From the NCBI GenBank assembly GCA_900316585.1, contig ONDM01000003.1:124001-188000 (forward strand): a stretch of 64,000 nucleotides of DNA, in the 5' to 3' direction. A program made the translations under genes and the position numbers. Each line of letters begins with the position of its first letter. Within the stretch, counting starts at the first letter, position 1. The notes beneath the pieces are model-generated. The model was not told the origin of the DNA. It did no database searches and saw only the letters and a list, made by a program, of their open reading frames with translations. This document shows, in pieces, positions 1-8,626 of this stretch. The stretch comes from an uncultured Prevotellaceae bacterium (GTDB lineage Bacteria; Bacteroidota; Bacteroidia; Bacteroidales; Bacteroidaceae).

Positions 1-1
1 A

Positions 2-823
2 CATATTCTGGGTTGGGAAAGTGAAGCAGATGTTCCTTCATCACTTAATTTGACTTTCCGAGTTCTGGCCGCAGTTCAGAATGCTTCATTCGAGACACTT
101 TCATCCATTACATCAAACGAAATTACCCTTGGTGTAGTACCTTATTATGTAATGTTGGTAGCTGCAGACCCAGATATCTGGTACTTGATTGGTAGTGATA
201 TCGCAGATGGTACATGGGGCGGCTCAGTTCCTACTCAGACATTCCCAATGGAGACAGTTAAGGATTATGCTTATAACACTTCTACTGGTGCCGGTATCAT
301 CACTTGGACTGGTTATTTGGAAGGTAAGGGCTTCAAACTGAAACATACTCCTGATTCTTGGGATGAACAGTGGGGTCAGGGTGCTTCCTTCGGCGAGTTC
401 GTTATGAATGATGGTGGTTCAGGCAACATTACTGTTCCAACAGCAGGCATCTACACCGTTACTTTGAATACTGAGACTAATGAATTGACTATTGAGGCTA
501 CTGATAAAGCTAAGGTATTTGCTGGTATGTCTATCTCTGGTGACTTCAATGGATGGGGTGACACAGAAATGGCTCCAATTCATACGGCAGTGGCTGAAAA
601 CCATGACTGGTATGCTACTGTGACTCTGGATGGTACTCAGGGTATCAAGATCAAGGAAACTGGTTCTTGGGATTACAACTCTGGTGGTGCTCTTGTAGAG
701 CTCCAGGATGGTAGTTACTATGGCACAGGTAGTAATGGTGGTGACAACTTGTATCCAGCTGCTGGTACATATCTGGTTATCTATAACGATATTACTCGTC
801 ACTACCGTTTTATTCTACAGTAA
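2..823 (+). CDS. susE: SusE-like starch-binding outer membrane lipoprotein (5'-partial)
   Basis: The reading frame is open from base 2, so the signal peptide and start lie outside the window; 273 residues are visible. The fragment starts in the tail of an Ig-like N-terminal domain and continues into two beta-sandwich starch-binding modules, at about residues 59-168 (WYLIGSDIADGTWGG) and 173-273 (ISGDFNGWGD). The Trp-rich GDFNGWG signature is typical of SusE/SusF carbohydrate-binding modules. SusE has two such modules and SusF three, so the two seen here fit SusE. The family forms surface lipoproteins that hold starch near the SusCD importer. The next gene follows after 22 bases and is SusF-like, so this is the distal part of a sus operon. 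Two modules and the gene order are seen; substrate is inferred from the family. Confidence 0.85.
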   Translation, partial: HILGWESEADVPSSLNLTFRVLAAVQNASFETLSSITSNEITLGVVPYYVMLVAADPDIWYLIGSDIADGTWGGSVPTQTFPMETVKDYAYNTSTGAGIITWTGYLEGKGFKLKHTPDSWDEQWGQGASFGEFVMNDGGSGNITVPTAGIYTVTLNTETNELTIEATDKAKVFAGMSISGDFNGWGDTEMAPIHTAVAENHDWYATVTLDGTQGIKIKETGSWDYNSGGALVELQDGSYYGTGSNGGDNLYPAAGTYLVIYNDITRHYRFILQ

Positions 824-845
824 TAACCTTTAATACGCAATTTAA

Positions 846-2216
846 ATGAAAAAGACATTATTATATGCATTGTTACTGTCCACTACTATGGTGGCATGTA
901 CAGGCGATTATGAGGACTGGGCTACCCCACAGAGTAATGCCCAGGAAGATGGTATCTCTTTCAACGGTGCTCGCGTACAGGAGGTTGGTACCATAGATTT
1001 TGCAGAAGTAACTGAGCCAACAGTAAAAGTTGCTACTATTACTGCTCCTACTTCTTCTAGCTCAGATTTCAAGGCTACTGGCGATTATTCTTTGCTAATT
1101 GATGGTGTAGAATATGCTATTGATGCTGATGGTTTCATGAGCACGGATGAATTGGTAAGTCTTGTTGAAGGTAAGTATGGCAAGCGTCCTACAACCCGTG
1201 ATGTGGATGCAACTCTTGTAAGTTGGTTGACCAATGGCTCAACTACTGCAAAGGTGACTACAGCTTTCCAGATTCATGCAATTCCAGAGGCTCCAGTTAT
1301 AGAGGATGCCTATTACATAACTGGTGGTATTAATGGCTGGAACAACACCAATACAGACTATGTTCTGAAAAACAGTGGTGCTGATGTATACGATGACCCA
1401 ATCTTCACTTGTCTGATACCTGCTGAGGTCGTAGGTGATGGATTTGAGTACAAGGTTACTCCTGAAAGTGGTCTGGGTGGTGACTGGAGCAGCTGTCTGA
1501 CTGCATCTGACACAGAAGGTAAGTTCTGGGACAAGAACCAGGGTGGAAATCTTGCTGTTGCAGGTGTAGAAGGTGCTATGCTGTACAAGATCATTTTCGA
1601 TATGCTGAACATGACCTATGAAGTTCAGGCTTTGAGTTTCAAGCAGTTTGTTTATTTCATAGGTGCTACCGATGGTTGGTCACAGGCTTATCAGAAGTTG
1701 GAATCTCCAGATTACAGTGGTGTATACACAGGCTTTGTCTATGTAGCTGATCCAAATGGTTGGGGCCTGCAGTTCAAGTTCCAGAGAACTCAGAATTCTT
1801 GGGATGATGAAATTAACAGTGGTACATTCTCATCTATCACAGGTGATTTGGAAGATTGTGGTGGTAACATTGGCGCTACTGCTGGTGAAGGCGTTTACTT
1901 CTTTACTATGGATTTAGCCAATTCAACACTGAATGCAGTTAAGGTGAATACCATGGGTATTATTGGTGATTTCAATGGCTGGAGTGGTGATGTAGTTATG
2001 ACTTGGGATGCAGAAAACTACTGCTATGTGGCAGAGAATCCTGGTGTTACCTCAAGTGGATGGAAATTCCGTATTAATGAAGGATGGGATATTAACTTGG
2101 GTGGCTCTATCAATGAATTGGTTGCCAATGGTGATAATCTGAGTGTTGTAGGTGACGTTGTCAAGCTATATCCTACCCGTAAGGACAAAGACAAGATTTA
2201 TTGTACTGTAGAATAA
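846..2216 (+). CDS. susF: SusF-like starch-binding outer membrane lipoprotein
   Basis: 456 residues. The N-terminus is a lipoprotein signal with lipobox TMVAC (Cys18) followed by acidic residues, as in surface-exposed Bacteroidota lipoproteins. An Ig-like domain (about 40-150) is followed by three starch-binding modules at about 156-262 (GGINGWNN), 269-368 (GATDGWSQ) and 371-456 (GDFNGWSGD). Three modules is the SusF arrangement, against two in SusE. The protein should sit on the outside of the outer membrane and bind malto-oligosaccharides or starch. It is the last gene of the operon: a perfect 12-bp terminator hairpin begins 29 bases after the stop. The usual next gene, susG, is not here but at 16483. 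Confidence 0.9.
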   Translation: MKKTLLYALLLSTTMVACTGDYEDWATPQSNAQEDGISFNGARVQEVGTIDFAEVTEPTVKVATITAPTSSSSDFKATGDYSLLIDGVEYAIDADGFMSTDELVSLVEGKYGKRPTTRDVDATLVSWLTNGSTTAKVTTAFQIHAIPEAPVIEDAYYITGGINGWNNTNTDYVLKNSGADVYDDPIFTCLIPAEVVGDGFEYKVTPESGLGGDWSSCLTASDTEGKFWDKNQGGNLAVAGVEGAMLYKIIFDMLNMTYEVQALSFKQFVYFIGATDGWSQAYQKLESPDYSGVYTGFVYVADPNGWGLQFKFQRTQNSWDDEINSGTFSSITGDLEDCGGNIGATAGEGVYFFTMDLANSTLNAVKVNTMGIIGDFNGWSGDVVMTWDAENYCYVAENPGVTSSGWKFRINEGWDINLGGSINELVANGDNLSVVGDVVKLYPTRKDKDKIYCTVE

Positions 2217-2245
2217 GTCTTCTCTTTCCTTGAAAGGTTAAGTAA

Positions 2246-2287
2246 AGGAAGTCCCTTGCGCATGTGTGTAAGGGACTTCCTCTTTTA
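2246..2287 (+). terminator. Intrinsic terminator after susF
   Basis: Perfect 12-bp stem (2246-2257 pairing with 2270-2281) with a 12-base loop, followed by CTTTTATTA. It closes the sus operon. Confidence 0.9.
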
Positions 2288-2322
2288 TTAGGGTTTTCCC
2301 TCTAAAAAATAGGGGAAATAAC

Positions 2323-2353
2323 TTGATGGAATCTGAATCCTACTATATCTTTG
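2323..2353 (+). promoter_or_regulatory. Bacteroidota promoter for the SIMPL gene
   Basis: -7 box TATCTTTG at 2346-2353 (consensus TAnnTTTG) with TTG at 2323-2325, spacer 20. The predicted transcript start is about 30 bases before the ATG at 2393. Confidence 0.7.
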
Positions 2354-2392
2354 CATGTGATAAAATAAAATGACTATATATTATTTTAGATT

Positions 2393-3103
2393 ATGAAAGA
2401 GAACAAATCAAACATCATTACTGCCTGCATTTTGGCAGTGGGCCTACTGTTTGGTGGGTTAGCTATCCGCTCAGGTATTACTACTTTCAAGGACCGTGAC
2501 CGTCAGGTAACTGTGAAGGGATTGGCAGAGAGAGAGATTAAAGCCGATAAGGTCACTTGGCCGTTGACATACAAGGAAATCGGAAATGACCCTACTGAAA
2601 TGTATAACTTACTTGAGCGCAAGAATAAGATTATTGTGGAATGGTTAAAGGCTGGTGGCGTGAAAGAAGATGAAATCAGTGTAAACCCTCCTCGTATTAT
2701 GGACCGGCAGGCAGATAACTACGGCAACGAACAGATGCGTTACCGTTATAAGGCTGTCAGTGTGATTACAGTTACCAGCAAGAGTGTGGATGCTGTACGT
2801 GCTTTGATGAAGAATCAATCTGAACTAATGAAGCAGGGTGTGCCTATAGTTTCTGAAGAGTATGGCAATGATAATGTCAATTATGAGTTCACTGGCTTGA
2901 ACGAAATTAAGCCAGCCATGGTAGAAGAGGCGACCAAGAATGCACGTGCCACTGCAGAGAAATTTGCAGCAGACTCTGGAAGTAAACTTGGTGGTATTTT
3001 CCATGCTACTCAGGGTCAGTTCTCAATTGAGGATCGTGATGCAACAACTCCTTACATTAAGCGTGTCCGTGTGGTGAATACCATCGACTACTATCTAGAT
3101 TAA
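2393..3103 (+). CDS. SIMPL (DUF541) domain protein
   Basis: 236 residues: an N-terminal membrane anchor or uncleaved signal (about 8-28, ITACILAVGLLFGGLAIRSG), then a DUF541/SIMPL domain beginning at RQVTVKGLAEREIKADKVTW, the characteristic first strand of the family. The middle carries the usual alternating strands and helices (KNKIIVEWLKAGGVKEDEI). SIMPL proteins are periplasmic or membrane-anchored and of poorly defined function; some are linked to oxidative stress or outer membrane physiology. It is monocistronic, flanked by its own promoter and a strong terminator. No catalytic residues can be named. Confidence 0.85.
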   Translation: MKENKSNIITACILAVGLLFGGLAIRSGITTFKDRDRQVTVKGLAEREIKADKVTWPLTYKEIGNDPTEMYNLLERKNKIIVEWLKAGGVKEDEISVNPPRIMDRQADNYGNEQMRYRYKAVSVITVTSKSVDAVRALMKNQSELMKQGVPIVSEEYGNDNVNYEFTGLNEIKPAMVEEATKNARATAEKFAADSGSKLGGIFHATQGQFSIEDRDATTPYIKRVRVVNTIDYYLD

Positions 3104-3126
3104 TGCTTTACATTAAAATAGTTTTT

Positions 3127-3165
3127 GAATCCCCTTTAGGTAACTCCTAAAGGGGATTCCTTTTT
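3127..3165 (+). terminator. Intrinsic terminator after the SIMPL gene
   Basis: 14-bp perfect stem (3127-3140 with 3146-3159), 5-base loop, followed by TTTTTC. Confidence 0.9.
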
Positions 3166-3186
3166 CTATTATTGGTTTGTTTTAAA

Positions 3187-3216
3187 TTGTAGCTTCACCG
3201 TTTTTTATTATCTTTG
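3187..3216 (+). promoter_or_regulatory. Promoter placing the start site almost on the ATG
   Basis: -7 box TATCTTTG at 3209-3216, TTG at 3187-3189, spacer 19. The ATG at 3226 is only 9 bases after the box, implying a leaderless or near-leaderless mRNA. Confidence 0.65.
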
Positions 3217-3225
3217 CCAAGATTT

Positions 3226-3984
3226 ATGATGAAACTCACATACATATTTCATAGTGGCTTCGCCTTGGAAACAGATTATGCAATCTTGGTGTTCGATTAC
3301 TGGTTGGATCCTGCAGGTGTGATGGATAGTCTTCTTCGTAGCCAAAAGCCGTTGTATGTGTTTGTGAGTCATTTTCATGAAGATCACTTTAACCCGAGTA
3401 TTTTTCAATGGAGGTTACAAAAAGCGAATATCACTTACATACTTTCCAAAGATATCCTTCAACATCAAAGAGCAAAGAAGAACCAAGGGGATATATGGCT
3501 TGCGAAGGGTGAAAATTTTGAAGATAGAGTTATATCGGTCGCTGCTATGGGAAGTAATGATAGTGGAGTTTCTTGGGTTGTAAATACTTTAGGGAAGGCT
3601 ATTTTTCATGCTGGTGATTTGAACAATTGGTATGCACGCTTCCTATCAGAGATTAGTCCTGGGGAAATTATGCATTTAAGGGAGACCAATGAGGATGTAG
3701 ATCCTATCTATGAAGAAAAATTATTTATAAGAGAACTGGAGATGATAAAGAAAATGACACAAAAATTCGATGTTGTCATGTTTCCTGTGGATGGAAGAAT
3801 TGGAAATGGCTATACTCGAGGTGCCCGTCAGTTCATCAGTTTGTTTCAGGTGGGTTTGTTTGTACCCATGCATTTTGTGGTAAGTGGATTTAAGTCTGCA
3901 TGGCGTATGAAAGATTTTACGGATGAGGCGAATATTCTATTTTGGAGTATCCGGCATGAAGGAGATTATATATATATCGAATAA
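3226..3984 (+). CDS. Metallo-beta-lactamase-fold hydrolase
   Basis: About 252 residues, with ATG at 3226 or 3229. An upstream TTG at 3214 lies inside the promoter box and is not a plausible start. The metal-binding motif H-x-H-x-D-H is intact (SHFHEDHF, His49, His51, Asp53, His54), and HAGDLNNW further on supplies the usual second-metal aspartate. Members of this UlaG/YcbL-like group are cytosolic hydrolases of varied or unknown substrate. No signal peptide. The CotH-like lipoprotein gene follows after 17 bases, so the two may be co-transcribed, though no functional link is evident. Confidence 0.8.
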   Translation: MMKLTYIFHSGFALETDYAILVFDYWLDPAGVMDSLLRSQKPLYVFVSHFHEDHFNPSIFQWRLQKANITYILSKDILQHQRAKKNQGDIWLAKGENFEDRVISVAAMGSNDSGVSWVVNTLGKAIFHAGDLNNWYARFLSEISPGEIMHLRETNEDVDPIYEEKLFIRELEMIKKMTQKFDVVMFPVDGRIGNGYTRGARQFISLFQVGLFVPMHFVVSGFKSAWRMKDFTDEANILFWSIRHEGDYIYIE

Positions 3985-4001
3985 GAGTTTAATGGTTTTG
4001 T

Positions 4002-5543
4002 ATGAGAAATATTTGTGGAAAGTTACAAAGTTTAGTGCCCTTGGTAGCTGCCTTTGTTTTAATAACAGGTTGTTCTAAAGATAGTGATGACCCAACTGAG
4101 ATAGTAGTACCAGAACCCCCAGTTCAGGTTGAGGCAGAACTGACTATGGTTTATTTGGGCGGAATTGCAGGCTCTTTTGATTCTAATTCCTCTACTTTTT
4201 CTTTTGTTCTTCCGAATGTAAGCAATTTTAAAGAATTGAATGTTATTTTTAGCTATCAAGGTGACAAAGTGCTTTTGGGTACTACTGATATTTCCAAAGG
4301 CGCAGTGCTTGACCTTACTTCTCCTGTGAAGGTGAAAGTGGTAAGTGGTTCCAGTACTAAAGATTATACTTTGGTAGCACGGAATACAGGTCTGCCTATT
4401 GTACGGATAACCACACCTAGCAGTAAGGATATTACTAGTAAGGAAACTTGGATGAATTATGTTATGCTCAGGATTGAGAATGCCGATGGCACACTGGATT
4501 ATGAGGGACAAATCAGTATTCGTGGTCGTGGTAATTCCACATGGGGTTATCCTAAAAAACCTTATGCTATCAAGTTAGAGAAGAAAGAAAAAATTTTGGG
4601 TATGCCTAAACATAAGCGTTGGGTCTTGCTTGCTAATTGGAAGGACCGGACCTTGATGCGTAATGATGCTGCATTCTGGCTGTCAAGTCATTCTGGATTG
4701 CCTTATACTGTCCGTGGTCAGTTTGTGGAGGTGGAGCTGAATGGTAGGATCATGGGTAACTATTATTTGTGTGAGCAAATTAAAGTAGATGATAATCGTG
4801 TGAATATCACAGAGATGGAAGCTCAAGAACATGACCCAGAGAAACTAACTGGGGGCTATCTGGTAGAACTAGATACATATTATGATGAGGTGAACAGATT
4901 CCATTCCAACATATTCAATCTCCCTTATCAGTTTAAGGAACCTGATGAAGAGACGATTACTGCTGATGCTATCAATTATTTCAAAAATTACATCAGTGAG
5001 TTGGAAACCATCTTGAACGATGAGGACCGTCTTAAGAATCATGAGTATGAGAGTTATTTGGATATAGAAACTGCTATAGATTTTATTTTGGTGGAAGAAC
5101 TTTCAAACAATACAGATATTTATTCATATTGGCCTACGACTGGCCCTCACAGTGTATATATGTATAAGGACAAGGGAGGTAAACTGTGCCATGGTCCAGT
5201 TTGGGACTTCGATTACCATGCTTTCGTACCTGCTTTTTCTTATGGTTGGGTGGGTATGACTAAGACACTTTACTACCCATACTTGTTAAAAGATGAGAAG
5301 TTCAAACAACAGTTGAAGGAACGCTGGGAAGCCAAGAAGGACATTTTTAGGAAACTGCCAGAATACATTGATGAGACTGCAGAGAAGATTCGTCTGTCAG
5401 AAGGCCTGAATAGTGAGTTATGGCCTATCACTAATGATGAGAATGGGGATGAAAAAATGTCATTTCAGGAGGCTGTAGATCGCATGAAGAGTGCATTTAA
5501 TAGTAAGTTCCAGTGGATGGATCAGCATATCAGAGAGATGTAA
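4002..5543 (+). CDS. CotH kinase-like lipoprotein
   Basis: 513 residues. Lipoprotein signal with lipobox LITGC (Cys24). Residues about 40-130 form a beta-rich DUF4971/DUF5018-like domain (VKVVSGSSTKDYTLVARN). From about 145 the CotH domain follows: the family signature IRGRGNSTWGYPKKPYAIKL, then KRWVLLANWKDRTLMRN and the late motif GPVWDFDY with acidic residues that bind metal in CotH kinases. CotH in Bacillus phosphorylates spore coat proteins; Bacteroidota members are exported lipoproteins of unknown target, sometimes near polysaccharide loci. Kinase activity is inferred from family only. Confidence 0.8.
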   Translation: MRNICGKLQSLVPLVAAFVLITGCSKDSDDPTEIVVPEPPVQVEAELTMVYLGGIAGSFDSNSSTFSFVLPNVSNFKELNVIFSYQGDKVLLGTTDISKGAVLDLTSPVKVKVVSGSSTKDYTLVARNTGLPIVRITTPSSKDITSKETWMNYVMLRIENADGTLDYEGQISIRGRGNSTWGYPKKPYAIKLEKKEKILGMPKHKRWVLLANWKDRTLMRNDAAFWLSSHSGLPYTVRGQFVEVELNGRIMGNYYLCEQIKVDDNRVNITEMEAQEHDPEKLTGGYLVELDTYYDEVNRFHSNIFNLPYQFKEPDEETITADAINYFKNYISELETILNDEDRLKNHEYESYLDIETAIDFILVEELSNNTDIYSYWPTTGPHSVYMYKDKGGKLCHGPVWDFDYHAFVPAFSYGWVGMTKTLYYPYLLKDEKFKQQLKERWEAKKDIFRKLPEYIDETAEKIRLSEGLNSELWPITNDENGDEKMSFQEAVDRMKSAFNSKFQWMDQHIREM

Positions 5544-5634
5544 TAACCCAACTGGACCTTCAAAACTTGATAAGTTTGAACTATTTGTACAAGATAGAAA
5601 TCAAAAGGATAATTATAGGTTTCCTAATTGGCCT

Positions 5635-5642
5635 TAATTTTG
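5635..5642 (+). promoter_or_regulatory. -7 box upstream of the broken hydrolase gene
   Basis: TAATTTTG matches TAnnTTTG, 32 bases before the ATG at 5675. No clear -33 TTTG at the right spacing. Confidence 0.45.
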
Positions 5643-5674
5643 CAGTGATAAATAATGGAGTGATTAGAAGTATT

Positions 5675-7780
5675 ATGAAAAAATTATTATTGCTATTGCT
5701 GATGACAGTCCTGTTTAGTCCAGTGATGTCAGCGAAGAATTTGAAAGGAGTGAAATTGGATTTTGTGTATACTGACACGGTATTCAAGAACCCTTTTATA
5801 GATGTAGACAAAACCATTAGGACTCCTGTCTTGTGCCGGTATATCCATGGGGGTTTTGACGACGGAACTCGTTTCTCATTTTATTTTCCTATAGAGAAAG
5901 ATAATTATACTGGGCGCTTCTTCCAATATATTACTCCGTTTCCTGACAGCGAAACTGCAGCTCAAGCTTATGAAGGTGTTTTAAGTCCTATATAGTTCAG
6001 TATAGAGCATGGTGCTTATTTCGTAGAGACCAATGAAGGTGGGTCCATTGACCTCAGCAATCCGAATGCTGGCCGTGATAATACCATTGGGGCATATAGA
6101 GCCAATGCTGCTTGTGCAGAGTTCTCTCGTGTTGTGGCTAAGAAAATCTATGGTTGTGATCGTCCTTATGGCTACTGCTATGGTGGCAGTGGTGGTGCCT
6201 ATCGTACCACTGGAGGAATGGAAAGTACCGAGGGAGTATGGGATGGTTCTGTACCTTTTGTGTTGGGCAGTCCACATGCCATACCTAATGTTTTTGGTGT
6301 TCGTATGAATGCCTTGCGCGTTTTGCGAGACAAAATGGCTGACATTGTTGATGCGTTAGAACCTGGTGGCAGCGGTGATCCGTATGCCACGCTTAATGCC
6401 GAGCAGCGGCAGGTACTGCAAGAAGCTACAGCTATGGGTTTTCCTATTAAGTCATGGTACGGTTGGAAGACTATGGATGCACATGGTTTTTTGGTTCTAT
6501 ATCGGTCAGTGGTGGGTGTGGATCCCACTTATTTCCAACATGACTTTTGGAACAAACCTGGATATTTGGGATATGATAATCCTCCTTCTTTGGCCAGAGA
6601 CCATGTACAGCAGAAAGCTAAGGTGGTTCGTGTTATAGGACAGCTGGAGGCAGAGAACTTAGGGTTGGTGGAACCAATGAATGATGCAGATCGCGGGTCG
6701 GCCGACAGGGCTTGGGCAGCTATGGGTACAGATATTAAAGATAAACCAGTAGCCTATGAGATAGACCAAGAAGTTGAGATGCATACTATGGGTGGTGATT
6801 TGCTCATTCTCTCTGGCACTGGAGAAGGTCAGCGTTTACAGATTACCATGACAAAAGGTAAATATGTGATTCTGGCTTCTGTAAATACAGTGGAGTCTCT
6901 GACTTTCTTGAAGATTGGCGACCAGGTGCAAGTGGATAATAGTAACTGGTTGGCATGTGAGACTTACTACAGGCACCAGATGCCAACCCCTGATTTCTAT
7001 GCATGGAATCAGTTCCGTGGCTACGATAATATTCCTATTTATCCTCAACGCCCAATGTTGCTTGGTCCTATCTTTACACGTAGTGCAGCGGGCTGTTTAC
7101 CTACAGGTACCATTCATGGCAAGATGATTCTCTGCTGTTCTGTATGGGACCGTGAAGCATTTGCTTGGCAGGGGGATTGGTATCGTAATCGGGTAAAGGA
7201 GCATTTGGGTAATTCAACAGATGAAAATTTCCGTTTATGGTATACTGACCGTGCCACTCATGGCGAGACAGATGATCCTACAGAAGTTGTATCTTATCAG
7301 AGCACACTTTTTCAGGCTTTGCTTGATGTGAGTGATTGGGTAGAGCGAGGAATTGAGCCTTCAAAAACATCCGATTATAACATAAAGGATGCTCAGGTTA
7401 TGTTGAGTTCCGATGGTTTTAACCGAGGAGGTATTCAGCCTACAGTAACAGCATTGATTGATGGAAAAGAACGTGCAGAGGTGGCTGTAGGACAACAAGT
7501 TAAGGTTCATGTTACAGTGGATATTCCAAAGGGCACAGGTCACGTTGTTAAGGCCAACTGGTGTCTGAATGATTCTAAGGAATTCACTTTGCCCGTGGAT
7601 TTAGCAAAAGCGACTGTTGGCAATAATGGAGAACATGTTGAGTTTGATACAGAAATCAGTTATGATAAGCCAGGCACTTACTTTGCTACTGTAATGGTGT
7701 GTTCAGAGCGTCATGGCGATGCAGTTGCAGAACAAACTTTTATTCCTAACTTGGGAAAGGTCAGGATTGTAGTTAAATAA
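5675..7780 (+). pseudogene. Tannase-like alpha/beta-hydrolase split by an in-frame TAG
   Basis: One frame runs from ATG 5675 (signal peptide MKKLLLLLLMTVLF...) to TAA at 7780, interrupted only by TAG at 5993-5995. Sequence on both sides reads as one protein of about 701 residues: a tannase/feruloyl-esterase-like N-terminal part (RFFQYITPF), then after the TAG GAYFVETNEGG and the nucleophile elbow CYGGSGGAYR (Ser near residue 171), then EGVWDGSVPFVLGSPHA, resembling the DGI..GAPA stretch of tannases, and a C-terminal Ig/PKD-like domain. The simplest explanation is CAG to TAG. Without readthrough only a 106-residue fragment is made, lacking the catalytic serine. Substrate unknown. An SDR gene follows after 6 bases. 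Confidence 0.75.
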
Positions 7781-7786
7781 ACTGTA

Positions 7787-8557
7787 ATGAAAGGATTGGA
7801 TGCATTTAGGGTTGATGGAAAGGTTGCCCTTATCACAGGTGGTGGGGCAGGCATAGGAAAAAGTTGTGCCTTGCTGCTCTCACAAGCTGGGGCGAAGGTT
7901 TTCATTGCAGATATAGTGGCTGAAAGAACTGAGCAAGTAAAGGCAGAGGTATTAAGTGGAGGTGGCTATTGTGCCTATGCAGTTGCAGATCTCAGTGTCG
8001 AGGAAAACTGCCGTCAGGTAGTGGAAGCTTGTATTCGGACTTTTGGTAGGTTAGATATCCTTATCAATAGTGCAGGTACTCAGGGAAATCATGGTGATTT
8101 GGAAAAGGAGATGGATACCGCCAACTTTGAAAAGGTGATGAAGGTGGACTTCAACAGTGTGTTCATGATGATAAAGTATTCATGGCCATACATGTCAGAG
8201 CAAGGCGAAGGCAGTATCATCAACATAGCTTCATTAGCCGCTTTGAAGTGTAATGGGCCATTGGTCTATACAGCAGCTAAAGGAGCTATTCGCAGTTATT
8301 CTCACACATTAGCCAATCGATTAGGCAAAAGAGGAGTACGGGTAAATGTGATTTATCCTGGTTTTGTACTCACAGAGATGACACGAGGAGTTTTGGAACG
8401 TCCTGAGCTGAAGAAACATTTTGAAGATGAATCTCCTTTGGGTATTTTAGGAGAGGCAGAAGATATTGCATATTGTGCTTTATATCTTTCTAGTAATGCT
8501 TCTCGTTTTGTTACAGGGCAAGACTTTGTCATCGACGGTGGAGCAATGTGCACCTAA
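7787..8557 (+). CDS. Short-chain dehydrogenase/reductase (classical SDR)
   Basis: 256 residues. Cofactor motif TGGGAGIG near residues 18-25, NSAG at about 90-93, catalytic Ser in the IINIASLAAL segment and the Tyr-Lys pair in YTAAK. The C-terminal FVTGQDFVIDGGAMCT is typical of FabG/glucose-dehydrogenase-type SDRs. It oxidises or reduces an alcohol/carbonyl with NAD(P); the substrate is not readable. It starts 6 bases after the broken hydrolase gene, so the two form one transcription unit that probably served one catabolic step. With the hydrolase broken, expression of this gene may be reduced by polarity. Confidence 0.85.
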   Translation: MKGLDAFRVDGKVALITGGGAGIGKSCALLLSQAGAKVFIADIVAERTEQVKAEVLSGGGYCAYAVADLSVEENCRQVVEACIRTFGRLDILINSAGTQGNHGDLEKEMDTANFEKVMKVDFNSVFMMIKYSWPYMSEQGEGSIINIASLAALKCNGPLVYTAAKGAIRSYSHTLANRLGKRGVRVNVIYPGFVLTEMTRGVLERPELKKHFEDESPLGILGEAEDIAYCALYLSSNASRFVTGQDFVIDGGAMCT

Positions 8558-8582
8558 CTTTTAGTTGTTCCTTCGTTAAGAA

Positions 8583-8619
8583 AATAGAGAGGCGTACCTA
8601 GAAGGCACGCCTCTCTATT
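8583..8619. terminator. Bidirectional terminator
   Basis: 13-bp perfect stem (8583-8595 with 8607-8619), 11-base loop, TTTT downstream and AAAA upstream, between the convergent SDR gene and sulfatase remnant. Confidence 0.85.
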
Positions 8620-8626
8620 TTGTAGA

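Noticed and set aside
4059-4511. 150-residue antisense frame in the CotH-like gene
   Set aside because: Shadow of the well-supported plus-strand gene, with no family resemblance.
5993-5995. TAG recoded as an amino acid
   Set aside because: Other intact genes in the window use TAG as the final stop, and no suppressor tRNA is visible; a nonsense change is simpler.
6134-7780. Independent gene starting after the TAG with GTG at 6134
   Set aside because: It would begin in the middle of the hydrolase fold with no signal peptide and no promoter; better read as the second part of a broken gene.
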